This document shows, piece by piece, positions 6,294-7,672 of a stretch of DNA of 7,672 nt. A program made the position numbers and the translations under genes. The DNA is from an uncultured Selenomonadales bacterium (GTDB lineage Bacteria; Bacillota; Negativicutes; Selenomonadales; Selenomonadaceae). The stretch's first letter is position 1. Each line of letters opens with the position of its first letter. The DNA lies in the NCBI GenBank assembly GCA_946547205.1, contig CAMNPA010000051.1:1-7672 (forward strand), read 5' to 3'. The notes beneath the pieces are model-generated. The model was not told the DNA's origin. It did not search any database and was given only the letters and a program-made list of their open reading frames with translations.

Positions 6294-6878
6294 TTGAAAA
6301 AAATTTTTCTCGCGTTGACAATCGCGCTGACCATGATTGGCGGTTTGGTTGAGGCGGCTGACATCACCGACGAGCAGTTTAAAAAAATCGTTCAAGACGT
6401 TGGAGCGACGAAGATTGAATCACATTTCCACATGAACGCCGACGCTTTTCGTACGCGATTCAACTGGTATATCGTGCCGATTGTTCAAGACGGCGTTGGC
6501 AAAGACGACGTTGATAATTTGATAAAACTTTTCGTGCTGAAGGATTACGACATTTCGGACGCGGCGGACGGCAAAGTTTATCTCGGTCGCTTTGAATATC
6601 ACGGTGCCGCAGTCGCACTTTTGGGCATGACGGACGACGATCATTTGAAGACGCTCAATCTTTACTACTTGACGCCCGAAAAGAAAGGCGACGCTGTTAT
6701 CACGTCGTGGCTTTTGACGGCATTTGTCGGCAGCATTTCGACGGAAATTGACGCGCGAGAATTGCTGGGCGAATTGACTGCGGAAGGTTCTACCGGCAGC
6801 GTCGTTAAGGACGGTTTTAAATTTTCTATCGCGGAAGACGGCAACTTGAATGTTTTGACGGCGACGATGGCAAAGTGA
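6294..6878 (+). CDS. Uncharacterised secreted protein, tandem paralogue 3
   Basis: This 194-aa protein has a Sec signal peptide (MKKIFLALTIALTMIGGLVEA, likely cut after A21 or A22) and a mature part beginning near ADITDEQFKKIV. It is more diverged than paralogue 2 but keeps the family pattern: MNADAFRTRFN 47-57, DDVDNLIKLFVL, ADGKVYLGRFEYHGAAVALLGM in the middle, LNLYYLTPEK 121-130, WLLTAFVGSISTEIDARELLGEL 139-161 and KDGFKFSIAEDGN...LTATMAK at the end. The mature protein is acidic and has no cysteines. It should be periplasmic or extracellular; function is unknown. Its last codons overlap the start of the ABC ATPase gene by 4 nt (GTGA), which implies coupled translation and a possible functional link with transport. 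Confidence 0.82.
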   Translation: MKKIFLALTIALTMIGGLVEAADITDEQFKKIVQDVGATKIESHFHMNADAFRTRFNWYIVPIVQDGVGKDDVDNLIKLFVLKDYDISDAADGKVYLGRFEYHGAAVALLGMTDDDHLKTLNLYYLTPEKKGDAVITSWLLTAFVGSISTEIDARELLGELTAEGSTGSVVKDGFKFSIAEDGNLNVLTATMAK

Positions 6879-7654
6879 ATTTATCAGCTGAAAAAATTTC
6901 CGTGACACTCGGCGGCAAAGAGATTCTTCGCAACGTGAGCTATGACTTTGCTGACGGCAAGCGGACGGCGATTATCGGACCGAACGGCGCGGGCAAGTCA
7001 ACGTTGCTGAAAGTTTTGTGTCTGCTCAATGAAAAATTTTCCGGCACCGTCACGCTCGACGGAAAAGACATTCGCACGCTCGGCAGAAAAAATTTGTCGC
7101 AGGTGATGGCAATTCTTCCGCAAGAACGCGACGCTCCGCAAGATACGACAGTTCGGCAATTAGTCTCGTTCGGACGTTTCCCGCACAGAAAATTTTTCGG
7201 CGGCGAAACTTCGGAAGACGTTGCGGCAATTTCAAACGCGCTCGAACTCACAAAGCTGACGGACTTTGAAAATCGGCAAGTGGCAAATTTATCGGGCGGC
7301 GAACGTCAACGCGCGTGGTTGGCAATGACTTTGGCGCAACGTCCGAAAATTTTGCTGCTCGACGAACCGACAACTTACCTTGACATCGCGCACCAACTCG
7401 AAGTCATGGACATCATCGCCAACGTCAACAAAAAATTCCGCACGACAATTATCATGGTGTTGCACGACATCAATCACGCGCGGCTTTACAGCGACGAAGT
7501 TTTAATCGTCAAGGGCAAGAGAATTTTCGCGGCGGGCGACCCGAAAAAAATTTTGACGGCGCAAATGCTCGGCGAAGTCTTCAACGTCAAAGCTGACACC
7601 TTCAAAAATTCGGCGGGCGACGAAATTATTTTCCCGCTGCGAAAAAATTTTTGA
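6875..7654 (+). CDS. ABC transporter ATP-binding protein, iron-siderophore/haem/cobalamin importer family
   Basis: This complete 259-aa ATPase, the usual size for the family, would energise import of a metal chelate through an inner-membrane FecCD/BtuC-type permease. Visible motifs are Walker A GPNGAGKST 35-43, Q-loop Q83 in LPQE, the segment VRQLVSFGRFPHR 93-105 typical of the FecE/FhuC/BtuD group, signature LSGGERQR 139-146, Walker B ILLLDE 159-164, D-loop YLD 168-170, and H-loop H197 in LHDINHA. All catalytic positions look intact. It starts at GTG 6875, overlapping the stop of the upstream gene, and has no clear ribosome binding site of its own, so it probably depends on translational coupling. 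No permease or solute-binding protein is in the window; they may lie downstream or elsewhere. The substrate (ferric siderophore, haem or cobalamin) cannot be decided from the ATPase alone. Confidence 0.93.
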   Translation: MNLSAEKISVTLGGKEILRNVSYDFADGKRTAIIGPNGAGKSTLLKVLCLLNEKFSGTVTLDGKDIRTLGRKNLSQVMAILPQERDAPQDTTVRQLVSFGRFPHRKFFGGETSEDVAAISNALELTKLTDFENRQVANLSGGERQRAWLAMTLAQRPKILLLDEPTTYLDIAHQLEVMDIIANVNKKFRTTIIMVLHDINHARLYSDEVLIVKGKRIFAAGDPKKILTAQMLGEVFNVKADTFKNSAGDEIIFPLRKNF

Positions 7655-7672
7655 CTCGTTAAGTTCAACGTC

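Noticed and set aside
5805..6395. 196-codon open frame on the minus strand across paralogues 2 and 3
   Set aside because: It spans two sense genes with signal peptides and conserved family motifs; the antisense product has no recognisable feature.
7655..7672. Terminator after the ABC ATPase gene
   Set aside because: Only 18 nt remain and no inverted repeat with a T-run is visible; the region is too short to judge.

Overview
The window is a single-direction gene block on the + strand: seven complete genes and probably the tail of an eighth. Spacing is very tight (1 to 17 nt, or a 4-nt overlap, between neighbours) and I see no terminator or convincing promoter, so it reads as part of one transcription unit. 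The sequence shows strong AAGGAG-type ribosome binding sites, exclusive use of GTG/TTG starts, roughly half GC, and many A5-7T4-6 tracts at Lys/Asn-Phe/Ile codons. This suggests an anaerobic Firmicutes-type bacterium, possibly a Negativicutes/Selenomonadaceae-like one. That placement is inference, because there is no rRNA or other marker here.

Left part (1-3501): after a short probable 3' end of an upstream gene comes one very large gene (1131 aa). It joins a CapA-like (PGA_cap) metallophosphoesterase-fold domain, a beta-sandwich accessory domain, a GT4-family glycosyltransferase of the TagE/GtfA kind, and a repetitive tail. In the tail the last helix of the glycosyltransferase is repeated four times in degenerate form. 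This is most likely a cell-surface polysaccharide or glycoprotein assembly protein.

Middle (3519-4979): an AMP-forming acyl-CoA/acyl-acid ligase with its core motifs intact. Its true start is TTG 3519, not the longer in-frame extension that overlaps the first gene.

Right-middle (4981-6878): a tandem family of unrecognised proteins. A 172-aa member without a signal peptide is followed by a 58-aa secreted mini-protein, a 192-aa secreted member and a 194-aa secreted member. The mini-gene lies in a 190-bp-period tandem duplication that joins the 5' part of the third gene of the cluster to the 3' end of the first, in frame and with its own ribosome binding site.

Right end (6875-7654): an ABC-transporter ATPase of the siderophore/haem/cobalamin (FecE/FhuC/BtuD) family, translationally coupled to the last secreted paralogue. 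Its permease and binding protein are not in the window. The final 18 nt hold nothing I can identify.

How the genes cooperate is not established. Surface glycan assembly, acyl activation, a set of exported small proteins and a metal-chelate importer ATPase in one run would fit an envelope or nutrient-uptake locus, but this is guilt by association only.
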